From positions 1-64,000 of the forward strand of contig QBZW01000009.1 in NCBI GenBank assembly GCA_003282205.1: DNA of 64,000 nucleotides, read 5' to 3'. The stretch is from Pelagibacteraceae bacterium AG-337-G04. Its GTDB lineage: Bacteria > Pseudomonadota > Alphaproteobacteria > Pelagibacterales > Pelagibacteraceae. The notes below the pieces were generated by a model. It saw nothing but the letters and a program-made list of their open reading frames with translations. It was not told where the DNA came from and ran no database searches. Shown in pieces: positions 26,867 through 40,493 of the stretch (within the stretch, counting starts at the first letter, position 1; each line of letters begins with the position of its first letter). A program made the translations under genes and the position numbers.

Positions 26867-28163
26867 TCACTTTTAAACCACCCAATTTTGATTTATCAAA
26901 CCGAATATCTCCTCCATGGGACTTTACGATATCAGATGATATAGATAATCCCAAACCTACACTTGATTTATTTTCTGACCTACTTTTATCAATTTTATAA
27001 AACGGTTTTATAATATTAGGAAATTCTGATTTATCTACACCGGGACCATTGTCCTCAATTGATAAAAAAATAATTGAGTTTTTTTTTTCTAAATTGATTG
27101 ATATTTTTTCTGCAAACTTAATTGAATTATCTATTAAATTATTAATACACCTTGTTATTAGATTTTTTCTTCCATTAAAATAAATTTTTTTTGTATGATT
27201 AATCTCAATATTATTATTTTCATACTTAGAAATTGTTTCATTTAGAAGCTCTGTAATATCGAAAGTTTCAGTTTTATCTTTTACACCTGTCCTTGTAAAT
27301 TGAAGATACTCGCTTAGCATTTTTTCCATTTCATCAACGTCTTTTGAAATTTTTTTTGATAGATCTTTATCTTTAATTACTGCAAGCTGAAGTTTTATTC
27401 TTGTAAGTGGTGTTCTTAAATCGTGACTTATGCCAGATAGCATTTCGGATCTTTGATTTAAATGTCTTAAAATTCTTTTTCTCATTTTTTCAAATTCAAG
27501 ACCTGCTTGTCTTATTTCAAGTGCCCCTGAGGGTCTAAACTCCTCAATATCTTCTCCTCTTCCAAAACGTTCAGATGCTTGAGCTAATTTGGTTATTGGT
27601 CTTGTTTGATTTTTTAGAAAAATAATGGCTATCGCTATCATCAAAATTGCGGGCACGGTTATCCATAAAGTAAATATCCTAATAGAGCTTGTTTGAATTC
27701 TTTCTTTTGGAAAGAATATTTGCAAAACCCCATCTCTAAATTTAATTCTTAAGTCAACAACTTCTTTATATGAAATAGTATTGAACCAGTGTTCACCAAT
27801 TTTAGGCTTAAGCTCTCTTCTTAATGTTCTGTCCATTGGACTAAACCATCTCTCAACTTTTATGTCAGGTAATTTTTCATTTTCTAAAAATCTAACTGAA
27901 AAGCTAAAATTTTTGTTATAAAGATCTGTAACTATCTTTTTATTGTATTCACTTTCATTGTCATAAATATCAATAATCGTAACTATTTCGCTCACTAAAG
28001 CTTTTGTTAAACCTTTATTTGTTTTAATCCATAAACTATCAAAAAAAACTAAAGAGATAGTTATTTGTATAATTAATATAGGTATTGCTACAATAAGTAA
28101 TCCTCTATAGAATAATCTTTTAGGTAGTATATCTTTTAGAAATTTATTCAATCCAAAGGACAT
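26847..28163 (-). CDS. Sensor histidine kinase, EnvZ-like
   Basis: 438-residue membrane kinase. Two helices (about 17-38 and 162-182) bound a periplasmic sensor region; a HAMP linker follows (TRPITKLAQASERFGRGED), then the dimerisation helix with phospho-acceptor His in SGISHDLRTPLTRIK. The ATPase domain has the N box NLIDNSIKFA, G1 DNGPGV and G2 GLGLSISSDIV. All catalytic motifs are intact. I take the ATG at 28163 after a GAAGG site; a GTG at 28172 is also in frame. It overlaps the response regulator gene by 20 nt and is its obvious partner. Confidence 0.92.
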   Translation of the reverse strand: MSFGLNKFLKDILPKRLFYRGLLIVAIPILIIQITISLVFFDSLWIKTNKGLTKALVSEIVTIIDIYDNESEYNKKIVTDLYNKNFSFSVRFLENEKLPDIKVERWFSPMDRTLRRELKPKIGEHWFNTISYKEVVDLRIKFRDGVLQIFFPKERIQTSSIRIFTLWITVPAILMIAIAIIFLKNQTRPITKLAQASERFGRGEDIEEFRPSGALEIRQAGLEFEKMRKRILRHLNQRSEMLSGISHDLRTPLTRIKLQLAVIKDKDLSKKISKDVDEMEKMLSEYLQFTRTGVKDKTETFDITELLNETISKYENNNIEINHTKKIYFNGRKNLITRCINNLIDNSIKFAEKISINLEKKNSIIFLSIEDNGPGVDKSEFPNIIKPFYKIDKSRSENKSSVGLGLSISSDIVKSHGGDIRFDKSKLGGLKVTISLPS

Positions 28164-28821
28164 ATCCTTCACCTCTTATTGTTTGTAAATATTTTGGGCT
28201 TTTTGGATTTTCTTCTATTTTTTTTCTTAATCTTGTAACTATTACGTCGATTGATCTTTCTTTATTTAAATCTATTAAACTCACAATTTCTTCTCTTTTA
28301 AAAATCTTTCCAGGTGCATTAATCATTTTTTCTAAAATTAGTTTTTCGGTATTATTTATTTTCAATCTTTGGTTATTTTTGTAAATAAATAGTTTCATAA
28401 GATCTATTTTTATATTACCAAATTCGATTATACGCTTTATTTCTAATGATTTAGTTTTATTTAAAATATTATTTATTCTTAAAATTAATTCTTTAGGTTC
28501 AAAAGGTTTAGTCAAATAATCATCTGCACCAATCTCTAAACCCTCAATTCTTTCAGATGGTTCTCCTTTAGCTGTTAAAAGTAAAATTGGAGTATTAATT
28601 TTTTTTTTGTTTTCTTTAGTAAATTCTAATCCAGTTTTCCCTGGCATCATTATATCTAATACTATTAGGTCAAATTTAATAATTTTTGTTTTTTCAAATG
28701 CATTGTTTGCATCTTTAGAGGTTGATACAATATAGTTATTCTGATTTAAATATTCTTTAACTAGGTCTCTAATTCTATCATCATCATCCACAATCAAGAT
28801 ATGGGCTTTAAAGTTTTTCAT
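28144..28821 (-). CDS. OmpR/PetR-type response regulator
   Basis: 225-residue regulator. Receiver domain with acidic pocket ILIVDDDDRIRDL, phospho-acceptor Asp in DLIVLDIMMPGKTG, and the switch Lys in DDYLTKPFEPKEL. C-terminal winged-helix DNA-binding domain includes RSIDVIVTRLRKKIEENPKS and YLQTIRGEGYVLW. The ATG at 28821 gives the normal start. The gene order MarR-regulator-kinase resembles the petP-petR locus that controls cytochrome bc1 genes in Rhodobacter; petABC lies 8 kb away here, but the link is only suggested. Confidence 0.92.
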   Translation of the reverse strand: MKNFKAHILIVDDDDRIRDLVKEYLNQNNYIVSTSKDANNAFEKTKIIKFDLIVLDIMMPGKTGLEFTKENKKKINTPILLLTAKGEPSERIEGLEIGADDYLTKPFEPKELILRINNILNKTKSLEIKRIIEFGNIKIDLMKLFIYKNNQRLKINNTEKLILEKMINAPGKIFKREEIVSLIDLNKERSIDVIVTRLRKKIEENPKSPKYLQTIRGEGYVLWIE

Positions 28822-29251
28822 TAATAATTTTTTTAAGAACTTTGTCAAAACTTATAACATCGTTAGAATTTGAACTTAAAAATGCATCATAAATTCTTTT
28901 TTTTTGAACAGAAAAAATTTCATCAAATATTTTTTCTCCATCCTCTGTTAAATAAACATGTTTAACTCTTGTATCTATTTCATCTCTTTTGAATTCTATA
29001 GCTTTAATCTCTGATAAATCGTTTAGGACTCTATTTAAACTTTGTTTTGTTACTTTAAGCTTTCTCAGTAAACTTGAAATAGTAATACCCTCATATAAAG
29101 ATATAAGGTGAATTGCTTTATTGTGAGCAGTTCCTAATGCATGCTTATCTAAAACTTTTTTAGCATCAGCGACAGTTTCCCTATACCCATTGAATATTTT
29201 TTCTATATATTCTTTTAATTGATGATCTTTTAAATATAAAAGTTTTTTCAT
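28808..29251 (-). CDS. MarR-family transcriptional regulator (PetP-like)
   Basis: 147 residues with a winged helix-turn-helix: GITISSLLRKLKVTKQSLNR is the recognition region and RVKHVYLTEDGEKIF the wing. N- and C-terminal helices would form the dimer interface. First gene of the regulator-kinase operon, overlapping the response regulator by 14 nt. In alphaproteobacteria a MarR gene at this position is called petP; whether it senses a ligand is unknown. Divergent from ilvE over 62 nt of AT-rich DNA that it may itself bind. Confidence 0.85.
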   Translation of the reverse strand: MKKLLYLKDHQLKEYIEKIFNGYRETVADAKKVLDKHALGTAHNKAIHLISLYEGITISSLLRKLKVTKQSLNRVLNDLSEIKAIEFKRDEIDTRVKHVYLTEDGEKIFDEIFSVQKKRIYDAFLSSNSNDVISFDKVLKKIINEKL

Positions 29252-29265
29252 AATGGTAAGTTATA

Positions 29266-29294
29266 TTGACATATTATATATACAAAGATATTTT
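29266..29294 (+). promoter_or_regulatory. Candidate sigma-70 promoter of ilvE
   Basis: A perfect -35 box TTGACA (29266-29271), 17-nt spacer, and TATTTT (29289-29294, 4 of 6) as -10. Transcription would start about 20 nt before the first nt of ilvE at 29314. The same stretch holds TATATAATATG on the opposite strand, so the divergent MarR operon promoter probably overlaps it. Confidence 0.5.
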
Positions 29295-29313
29295 TTTCTA
29301 AAAAATAAATCAA

Positions 29314-30195
29314 ATGATACCGTTCGATAAAAGAGAGGGAAAAATCTGGTACAATGGTGATCTTGTTGAATGGCAGGATGCTAAATTACATGTCATAAGT
29401 CACGGACTACATTATGCGAGCTTAGTTTTCGAGGGGCTAAGAGTTTATGACGGTGAGATTTTTAAATTAGAAGATCACACAGATAGACTTTATCACTCAG
29501 CTGAAAGAATGGACATTTCAATTCCATACACAAAAAATGAAATTAACAAAGCTTGCAATCAAATAATAAAAATTCAAAAAGTACAAAATGGATATGTTAG
29601 ACCTTTTGCTTGGAGAGGAAGTGAAATGATGGGCGTCTCAGCTCAAAAAACGAAAATTAATGTTGCAATCGCTACTTGGGAGTGGGGTGATTATTTCGAC
29701 CCTAAGTTGAAAACTGAGGGAATTAAATTAAATATTTCTAATTGGCGTAGACCAGCGCCAAATACTATTCCATGGGATAGTAAAGCAGCAGGTTTATATA
29801 TGATTTGTACACTTTCAAAGCATGAAGCGGAGCGACAGGGATATAGTGAGTCGCTTATGTTAGACCATGAGGATCATGTGGCTGAGTCAACAAGTGCAAA
29901 TATTTTTTTTAAAGATAAAAATGGAGAACTTCATACTCCAATTCCTGACTCTTTTTTAAATGGTATTACAAGACAAACTGTAATTGAATTAGCTAAATCA
30001 AAAAATATTAAAGTTCATGAAAGAAAAATTAAACCTGATGAATTAAGAAACTTCGAGGGTTGTTTTTTAACTGGCACAGCTGCTGAAATTACACCAATAT
30101 CTCAAATTGCAGAAAATAATTACAAAGTTTGTGATGTTATTTTAGACTTATTGTCCAGCTACGGAAAACTAGTAAGAAAAAAAAGAGCTGCTTAA
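29314..30195 (+). CDS. ilvE: Branched-chain amino acid aminotransferase
   Basis: PLP fold type IV transaminase for the last step of Val, Leu and Ile synthesis. 293 residues: SHGLHYASLVFEGLRVYDG at 30-48, the PLP Lys in PWDSKAAGLYM near residue 155, EAERQGYSESLMLD, and FLTGTAAEITPIS at the C-terminus. Full length. It overlaps pgsA tail-to-tail by 4 nt. Confidence 0.95.
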   Translation: MIPFDKREGKIWYNGDLVEWQDAKLHVISHGLHYASLVFEGLRVYDGEIFKLEDHTDRLYHSAERMDISIPYTKNEINKACNQIIKIQKVQNGYVRPFAWRGSEMMGVSAQKTKINVAIATWEWGDYFDPKLKTEGIKLNISNWRRPAPNTIPWDSKAAGLYMICTLSKHEAERQGYSESLMLDHEDHVAESTSANIFFKDKNGELHTPIPDSFLNGITRQTVIELAKSKNIKVHERKIKPDELRNFEGCFLTGTAAEITPISQIAENNYKVCDVILDLLSSYGKLVRKKRAA

Positions 30196-30776
30196 CTTTT
30201 ATTGTCTTCAGATATAGCATGGTCAATACCTTTTCTTAAATATTCATAACCAGTATATAAGGTAAGAAATGCAGAGAGCCACAATAAAATTATACCAATA
30301 GTCTGAGCATTATAATCTTGAAAATTAATTAATTTATTTCCAGTTTCTCCAGTTAATAAAACAGAAATACAAAACATTTGAAGAAATGTTTTTACTTTAG
30401 CTAAACTTGATACAGGCAGTTTAACACTTCCTTTAGCTAAAAATTCTCTCAATCCTGAAATCAATATTTCTCTTGTCAGTATTATTATGGCTGCTATTAC
30501 CTCAAAGTTTTTAATTGTTCCATCCATTACGAGCAATATCAGTGCTGTCGCAACTATTATTTTATCAGCAATTGGATCTAATAATTCACCAAGTTTCGAC
30601 TCCTCTTTGAACATTCTAGCTAATAATCCATCCAAGAAGTCAGTAAATGAGGCAATTACAAATAAAGCAAATGGAATTATATCTCCATAAAATCCAGGTA
30701 AAAAAAATGTAAATACAAATATAGGAACAATTATTATTCTACCAATTGTGAGGTAATTTGGGATTTTGATTTTCAT
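30192..30776 (-). CDS. pgsA: CDP-diacylglycerol-glycerol-3-phosphate 3-phosphatidyltransferase
   Basis: Membrane enzyme of phosphatidylglycerol synthesis. 194 residues, four to six helices. The complete CDP-alcohol phosphotransferase motif D-x2-D-G-x2-A-R-x8-G-x3-D-x3-D is seen in [20 protein letters not shown] continuing to LDPIAD. The C-terminal [10 protein letters not shown] is family-like. Its ATG overlaps the uvrC stop by 4 nt; the uvrC-pgsA pair is a conserved alphaproteobacterial arrangement. Last gene of the long uvrB-to-pgsA run. Confidence 0.95.
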   Translation of the reverse strand: MKIKIPNYLTIGRIIIVPIFVFTFFLPGFYGDIIPFALFVIASFTDFLDGLLARMFKEESKLGELLDPIADKIIVATALILLVMDGTIKNFEVIAAIIILTREILISGLREFLAKGSVKLPVSSLAKVKTFLQMFCISVLLTGETGNKLINFQDYNAQTIGIILLWLSAFLTLYTGYEYLRKGIDHAISEDNKS

Positions 30777-32608
30777 TCGTGAAAGAAATTATATATCTTT
30801 TTTGCAACTTTTTCCTCAACTCCTTCTACTGTTTTTATCTCATCTAAGCTCGCAGACTCAACTGCCCTTGCAGACCCGAAATGATTTAAAAGAGCCCTTT
30901 TTCTTATAGATCCAATACCATCAATTTGGTCAAGTAAAGACTTGCTAATTCCCTTTTTCCTCTTTGCTCTATGAGCACTTATTGCAAATCTGTGAGATTC
31001 ATCTCTTAATCTTTGTAAAAAAAAGAGGGTAGGATCATTTTTTTCAAACTTAAATTCTTTACCATTGTGAAAAAAAGTTTCATTACCACTATTCCTAAAT
31101 TTACCTTTTGCAATGGCAATCATTGGAATATCATGTAGTCCTAATTCATTAAGTGTTTCTCTAGCCACTGAGTATTGTCCTTTTCCACCATCTACTATTA
31201 CTAAGTCTGGCATTGTTAAATAGTTATCTTTCTCTTGAACAGCTCTTTTAAATCTTCTATTTAAAACCTCACGCATCATCCCATAATCATCTTGTTCATT
31301 TTTCTTAATCTTAATATTGAATTTTCTGTATCTTTTTTTTATAAAACCTTCCTCACCAAATGTTATTAGCGCCCCAACACTATTAGTTCCCTGAATATGA
31401 CTATTGTCATAAACTTCGACTAAATTAATATTATTTTCTAAATCAAATTTTTGAGCTACATTTTCAAATAGCTCTTTATTATTCTGACTTTCATAAATTT
31501 TTCTATTTAAACTATCTTTAGCATTTTTGAGTGCTTGATTAATAACTTTAAGTTTAGATCCTTTTTTTGCTACTGAAATATTTATTTCTTTATTTTCTTT
31601 TTGTGAAAGTGTTTTTTCAATTAAAACTTTTTCTTTAATATCTTCACTTAAAATTATAGAGCTTGGTACACTTTTGTTTTCATAGAATTGAGATACAAAA
31701 GAATTAAGGATTTCTTTTATGCTATCATCTGGATCATGTTTTGGAAAAAAGGCTTGATTTCCCCAGTTTTGTTTTGATCTATAGAAAAAAACTTGAATAC
31801 AAGTTTTTCCAGACTCTTTGTAGCCAGCTATAACATCTGCTTCTACTAAATTTGCTTCGTTGATTCTTTGAGATGACTGAATAATATTTAAAGATTTAAT
31901 TCTATCCCTCAATATTGCAGCTTTTTCAAAATCTAAATCAGAACTTGCTTTTTCCATTTGACCTGATAAATTTTTTTGAATTTTTCTGGATTTCCCTGAT
32001 ACAAATTCAATAGCATTATCAACCGAAAACTTATATTCATCTTTTTCAATGTATCCAACACATGGTCCTGAACATCTTTTAATTTGATAAAGTATGCATG
32101 GTCTTTCTCTTTTTTTAAATACTGTGTCGTCACAAACTCTTAGTTGAAAAATTTTCTGGATCATTTTAATAGTCCAATTTGCTGATCCAGCTGAAGCAAA
32201 TGGTCCGAAGTAAAAACCTTCTTTAGTTTTTTTTCCTCTATGTCTCCTAATTTGAGGCCAATTGTCTTCATTTCCAATAAAAATAAACGGAAAAGATTTA
32301 TCGTCTCTTAAAAGTATATTGAATTTAGGTTTATATTTTTTAATTAAGTTTGCTTCTAAGAGAAGGGCCTCACTCTCGTTTGATGTACTTGTAATCTCAA
32401 TTTTTCTTGTTTGAGATAGCATTCTTTCAGTTCTAATAATATGATTTTTTTCTGAAACATAACTCTTTAATCTGTTAGGTAAATTTTTTGCTTTACCAAC
32501 ATAAAGTATGACATTATTTTCATTTAGCATCCTGTATACGCCAGGTAGTTTGGGTATAAGAGGGAGTTCTTTTTTAATTGCTTCTTTGCCTATATCAGAG
32601 CTTATCAT
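30773..32608 (-). CDS. uvrC: Excinuclease ABC subunit C
   Basis: Makes both incisions in nucleotide excision repair. 611 residues: N-terminal GIY-YIG nuclease ([20 protein letters not shown]), Cys-rich [17 protein letters not shown], UvrB-binding UVR motif around [14 protein letters not shown], the RNase H-like nuclease ([19 protein letters not shown] and [13 protein letters not shown]), and two C-terminal helix-hairpin-helix motifs ([19 protein letters not shown]). The ATG at 32608 fits the family; the in-frame TTG at 32638 would add a run of Lys. It overlaps the folB gene by 14 nt. Confidence 0.96.
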   Translation of the reverse strand: MISSDIGKEAIKKELPLIPKLPGVYRMLNENNVILYVGKAKNLPNRLKSYVSEKNHIIRTERMLSQTRKIEITSTSNESEALLLEANLIKKYKPKFNILLRDDKSFPFIFIGNEDNWPQIRRHRGKKTKEGFYFGPFASAGSANWTIKMIQKIFQLRVCDDTVFKKRERPCILYQIKRCSGPCVGYIEKDEYKFSVDNAIEFVSGKSRKIQKNLSGQMEKASSDLDFEKAAILRDRIKSLNIIQSSQRINEANLVEADVIAGYKESGKTCIQVFFYRSKQNWGNQAFFPKHDPDDSIKEILNSFVSQFYENKSVPSSIILSEDIKEKVLIEKTLSQKENKEINISVAKKGSKLKVINQALKNAKDSLNRKIYESQNNKELFENVAQKFDLENNINLVEVYDNSHIQGTNSVGALITFGEEGFIKKRYRKFNIKIKKNEQDDYGMMREVLNRRFKRAVQEKDNYLTMPDLVIVDGGKGQYSVARETLNELGLHDIPMIAIAKGKFRNSGNETFFHNGKEFKFEKNDPTLFFLQRLRDESHRFAISAHRAKRKKGISKSLLDQIDGIGSIRKRALLNHFGSARAVESASLDEIKTVEGVEEKVAKKIYNFFHE

Positions 32609-33020
32609 GACTTCTTTTTTTTGATATTTGAATACCAACAGATGAACATTCTTTCATGATTTCTAATTTCTCAATTTGAAGACTTATTTTATCAATTCTT
32701 TTGTCTTTAAATAGTTCATCGAATACATCTTCCGCTAATGTTTCAAGAAAATTATAGTGTTTATTTTTTATAAGTTTTTTTATCAGTTTTACAATTTTTG
32801 CATAATTTACAATAGATTTAATATCTTTATCATTTGAAGGTTTCTTATTCTCATAGTTTACCTCTAGATTAAATTTCACTTTTTGAGACTTTTCTTTTTC
32901 TGTATTGTAGTAACCAAGTTTTAAATCCAGAACTAAATCTTTTATTAGAATTTTTTTCTCGTAGTTAAAAAAATTTTTATTATTGTCTATTTTAACAATT
33001 TTAAGATTACTATTTCTCAT
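32595..33020 (-). CDS. folB: Dihydroneopterin aldolase-like protein (FolB)
   Basis: 141 residues with the tunnelling-fold FolB pattern: [20 protein letters not shown] near the N-terminus, [14 protein letters not shown] in the middle, [15 protein letters not shown] with the conserved Glu, and a final strand ending SVGIQIS. It would convert dihydroneopterin to hydroxymethyl-dihydropterin in folate synthesis, or act in the related monapterin pathway. It is more divergent than most FolB. The ATG at 33020 is chosen over an in-frame TTG at 33041. The pteridine-reductase-like SDR in the same run supports a pterin role. Confidence 0.75.
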   Translation of the reverse strand: MRNSNLKIVKIDNNKNFFNYEKKILIKDLVLDLKLGYYNTEKEKSQKVKFNLEVNYENKKPSNDKDIKSIVNYAKIVKLIKKLIKNKHYNFLETLAEDVFDELFKDKRIDKISLQIEKLEIMKECSSVGIQISKKRSHDKL

Positions 33021-33021
33021 T

Positions 33022-33978
33022 TTATTTAATTTTTGAAGCAATATATTCTTTAATTAGTGGATGATAATACATAAAACAATCAGCCCAATCAATTGAATGT
33101 GCTTTTTTTAATGGTTCTTCCCAATTTGATCCCGCTAATTTACATTTTTTTCCATTAATTTTTTTCTTTTCAGAAACTACTACTCTATTAAAATTAGGGA
33201 CATCTTCCATCCAGTCAGAGGTTAATCCCTCAAAATGGTCCATAGGATGAGTAAAAATTAAAATTGGTGCGTTTCCTTCTTTAATTATGTCAATATGTTT
33301 TTGTCTCAAATCAGCAATCCCAGGATATTTTTTATGAAATTTTTTCATAGCTTCTTCATATCCAACTTTCTTGACTTTAAATTTTTTTGATATTGTCCAA
33401 TTGCATGCTGGCATTAATGATATACCTCCTCCAACTTCATTCATGTATTTAGCTGTTAACAATAGTGTTGCCCATCCTCCACAAGAGTGTCCCGACATAA
33501 AAATTTGTGTCTTTGGTACTCCCATGTTAATAAATTTTTTAATTACTTTTAAATTACCTTCAACTCTTCGATCCATTTTTGAAGTTCCTGGATATGGTCC
33601 CTCCCATTTACTCAGCCAATATCTGGCTCTTGATAATTTAGCCCCTAAATCACCTTCGAGTTGACCTTGGCAGTGAATATAAACCATAATTTCTTTATCA
33701 TTTATTTTATCACCAGCAAGCTGAGCCCAATTCCTTAGTTCTGATCTTTGGAAGCAATCTTTTAATTTAACGTCAGTTCCATTAGAACCGTGATTATAAA
33801 TTATTATTATTTTATCTTTTGGATTCTTCACTTCAAAATTTTCATCAATTTTAATTTTATCTTTCCAATTATTTGTTGGTATTACAAAACCATCTTTTTT
33901 TATACTTTCTTTTGGATTTGCATAGGCGCTGCTGCTTAATATTAAACTAAGCATGATAATTACTAAAATCTTTTTCAT
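33022..33978 (-). CDS. Secreted alpha/beta-hydrolase-like protein, tandem copy 2
   Basis: 318 residues with a signal peptide (MKKILVIIMLSLILSSSAYA). A nucleophile elbow SGHSCGGWATL carries the likely catalytic Ser; acidic and His candidates are in FTHPMDHFEG and YYHPLIKEY. IIYNHGSNG may form the oxyanion region. Six Cys are shared with copy 1 and could form disulfides in the periplasm. It resembles dienelactone-hydrolase or esterase-like folds but I do not recognise the exact family or substrate. About three quarters of residues match copy 1 by eye. It lies 1 nt after copy 1 and 1 nt before folB. Confidence 0.7.
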   Translation of the reverse strand: MKKILVIIMLSLILSSSAYANPKESIKKDGFVIPTNNWKDKIKIDENFEVKNPKDKIIIIYNHGSNGTDVKLKDCFQRSELRNWAQLAGDKINDKEIMVYIHCQGQLEGDLGAKLSRARYWLSKWEGPYPGTSKMDRRVEGNLKVIKKFINMGVPKTQIFMSGHSCGGWATLLLTAKYMNEVGGGISLMPACNWTISKKFKVKKVGYEEAMKKFHKKYPGIADLRQKHIDIIKEGNAPILIFTHPMDHFEGLTSDWMEDVPNFNRVVVSEKKKINGKKCKLAGSNWEEPLKKAHSIDWADCFMYYHPLIKEYIASKIK

Positions 33979-33979
33979 A

Positions 33980-34930
33980 TTATTCAAGTCTTGAAGCAAT
34001 ATATTCTTTAATTTGTGGATGATAATGCATAAAACAATCAGCAAAATCTATTATGTGTAAATTTTTTAATGGCTCTTCCCAATCTGATCCTGCTGTATTA
34101 CATTTTTTTCCATTAATTGTTTTCTTTTCAGAAATTACAACTCTCTTAAAATTAGGAACATCATCCATCCAGTCAGAGGTTAATCCTTCAAATGGTTCCA
34201 TAGGATGAGTAAAAATTAAAACTGGTGCTTTTCCCTCTTTAATTATATCAATCTGTGCTTGTCTCCATTCAGCCATACCAGGATATTTTTTATGAAATTT
34301 TTTCATAGCTTCTTCATATCCAACTTTCTTGACTTTAAATTTTTTTGAAATTGTCCAAAAACATGCAGGCATTAATGATATCCCTCCACCCACTTTTTCC
34401 ATGTATTTTGCTGTTAGCCTTAATGTTGCCCACCCTCCGCAAGAGTGTCCCGACATAAAGATTTGTTTTTTTGGTACTCCCATGTTAACAAATTTTTTAA
34501 TTACTTCTAAATTACCCTCAACTCTTCGATCCATTTTTGAGGTTCCTGGATAAGGTCCTTCCCATTTTTTCATCCACATTCCTCTTTTTCCTAACTCAGC
34601 ACCTAAATCACCTTCGAGTTTACCTTGGCAGTGTATATAAACCATAATTTCTTTATCATTTATTTTATCTCCAGCTAGTTGTGCCCAATTTCTAAGCTCT
34701 CGTATCCAGAAGCAATTTTTTGATTTAACATCATTTACATCAGAGCCATGGTTATAAATTATTATTATTTTATCTTTAGGATTATTTACTTCAAAATTTT
34801 CATCAATTTTAATTTTATCTTTCCAATCATCTGTCGGTATTATAAAACCATCTTTTTTTATACTTTCTGATGCATAAATATTGGTGCAAAACAAAAAGCT
34901 CATTAAGATAATACCTAAAAATTTTTTCAT
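33980..34930 (-). CDS. Secreted alpha/beta-hydrolase-like protein, tandem copy 1
   Basis: 316 residues, signal peptide ([20 protein letters not shown]), nucleophile elbow SGHSCGGWATL, His candidates in FTHPMEPFEG and HYHPQIKEY, and the same six Cys as copy 2. Differences from copy 2 cluster in the segment after GDLGAEL and around the loop after YPG, which may alter substrate choice. No Cys in a lipobox position of the mature end (ASESIK follows), so probably free in the periplasm. Its ATG overlaps the SDR stop by 4 nt. Substrate unknown. Confidence 0.7.
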   Translation of the reverse strand: MKKFLGIILMSFLFCTNIYASESIKKDGFIIPTDDWKDKIKIDENFEVNNPKDKIIIIYNHGSDVNDVKSKNCFWIRELRNWAQLAGDKINDKEIMVYIHCQGKLEGDLGAELGKRGMWMKKWEGPYPGTSKMDRRVEGNLEVIKKFVNMGVPKKQIFMSGHSCGGWATLRLTAKYMEKVGGGISLMPACFWTISKKFKVKKVGYEEAMKKFHKKYPGMAEWRQAQIDIIKEGKAPVLIFTHPMEPFEGLTSDWMDDVPNFKRVVISEKKTINGKKCNTAGSDWEEPLKNLHIIDFADCFMHYHPQIKEYIASRLE

Positions 34931-35663
34931 TCTTTTCCTCCCATAATATCCGGTGTTTGCCAGTTGAGGTTTTGTCCACTATCAATAGCTAAGACCTGAC
35001 CAGTAATAGATATATTTTTAATAAAAAAGTCAACAGCGTTGCATATTTGTTCAACACCTACTTGTCTTTTGAGGGGTGTTGCCATGTATTGTTTTTTAAA
35101 ATGCTTTTCATTTTGCCTTTTGTTCTTAATTGTAGGACCTGGAGCAATTCCGTTGACTCTTATTTTTGGAGCTAAGCTCATTGCACTAGTCTTTGTCAAA
35201 GTATAAAGACCTGTTTTACTAATAGTATAAGAAAAAAAGTATGGAGTTAGTTTGAACACTCTTTGATCAATTATATTTATAATATTATTATTTTTTCCTC
35301 TAATATTTTTTGCAAATTCTTTTGAGAGAAGAGCAGGTGTTCTTAAATTAGTTCTCAGGTGATACCCCCAACTCTCGGTAGAAAAGTTTTCTAATTTATC
35401 ATTTTCAAAAAGTGATGCGTTGTTTATCAGACAGTCAAAATATTTAAGTTTGTTTTTTGCAAACTTAACAATTTTATTAACATCACTTTCTACACTTAAA
35501 TCTCCTTTGACTAAATAAACCTTTGTTCCATTTTGTGATAACTCTTTTTTTAACTTTTCAGCATTTTTTTTCGATTTGTTAAAATGAATTACAATTTCTA
35601 TTCCCTTACCAGCTAGTTTTTTAGCAATAGCAGCACCAATTCTTGTGGCCCCACCTGTAATAA

Positions 35664-35682
<19 letters not shown>
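34927..35682 (-). CDS. Short-chain dehydrogenase, pteridine reductase-like (FolM/PTR1)
   Basis: 251-residue SDR. The cofactor motif reads [17 protein letters not shown]: the TG-x3-R-x-G form (with Arg in the third Gly region) is the mark of pteridine reductases and FolM rather than ordinary SDRs. NNAS, and the active-site [15 protein letters not shown] (Tyr-x3-Lys) follow, then NGIAPGPT. With folB in the same run, I infer reduction of dihydropterin or dihydrofolate with NADPH, perhaps replacing FolA. Overlaps uvrB by 19 nt and the hydrolase by 4 nt. Other SDR roles remain possible. Confidence 0.75.
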
Positions 35683-40073
<4,391 letters not shown>

Positions 40074-40085
40074 ATGGTTAATAAA

Positions 40086-40469
40086 TTACTTGGTTTTTTT
40101 CTTTTTTTCTAAACCAAATAATGGAGAGTTTCGGAACCGTAAAACAAGAATTGCAATCGCGATTAAAACAATAGCGCCAGCTTCATATAATAACACCTCT
40201 GGATTTATAGATTTACCTTGTAAAATTATAAATCTAGACAGAGCAGTAATCGCAATAAACAATGGAAGTGTAATTTGAATAGATTGACTCTCCCAAAATA
40301 CTCTTACCATTGCCAGAACCTCTAAGTATAGAAAAAGCAATAATAAATCAGCTAGTGTAACTGTTTTAATGGATATCATTTGATAAACTTCCATACCAAA
40401 TGCAATTATTGTTGCTACAAGAATTATCACTAAGGCCAATAATTGTATCTGTTTAACAATATTTTCCAT
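40086..40469 (-). CDS. PsiE-like membrane protein
   Basis: 127-residue protein with four membrane helices and the phosphate-starvation-inducible PsiE family pattern: FGMEVYQMI near the first helix, YLEVLAMVRVFWES, LFIAITALSRFIIL. In E. coli psiE is induced by phosphate starvation and repressed by cAMP; biochemical role unknown. Located between trxB (24 nt upstream) and the reductase (12 nt downstream), on the minus strand. No PhoB-box is evident upstream. Confidence 0.75.
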   Translation of the reverse strand: MENIVKQIQLLALVIILVATIIAFGMEVYQMISIKTVTLADLLLLFLYLEVLAMVRVFWESQSIQITLPLFIAITALSRFIILQGKSINPEVLLYEAGAIVLIAIAILVLRFRNSPLFGLEKKKKTK

Positions 40470-40493
40470 TTCTCTCTTATAGATGATATTTAA

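Larger units (their letters stand above)
33022..34930 (-). repeat. Tandem gene duplication, two ~0.95-kb units
   Basis: The two hydrolase genes are direct repeats similar along their whole length at the DNA level as well as in protein; for instance the 3-prime ends share GAAGCAATATATTCTTTAAT and the segments around CATCCAGTCAGAGGTTAATC. Differences include many third-position changes, so the duplication is not recent but is maintained. Both copies keep the catalytic Ser motif. Confidence 0.8.

Noticed and set aside
28144..28172. Possible fusion or frameshift between response regulator and kinase because the genes overlap by 20 nt or more
   Set aside because: Both genes have normal ends and starts; overlap is standard coupling here.
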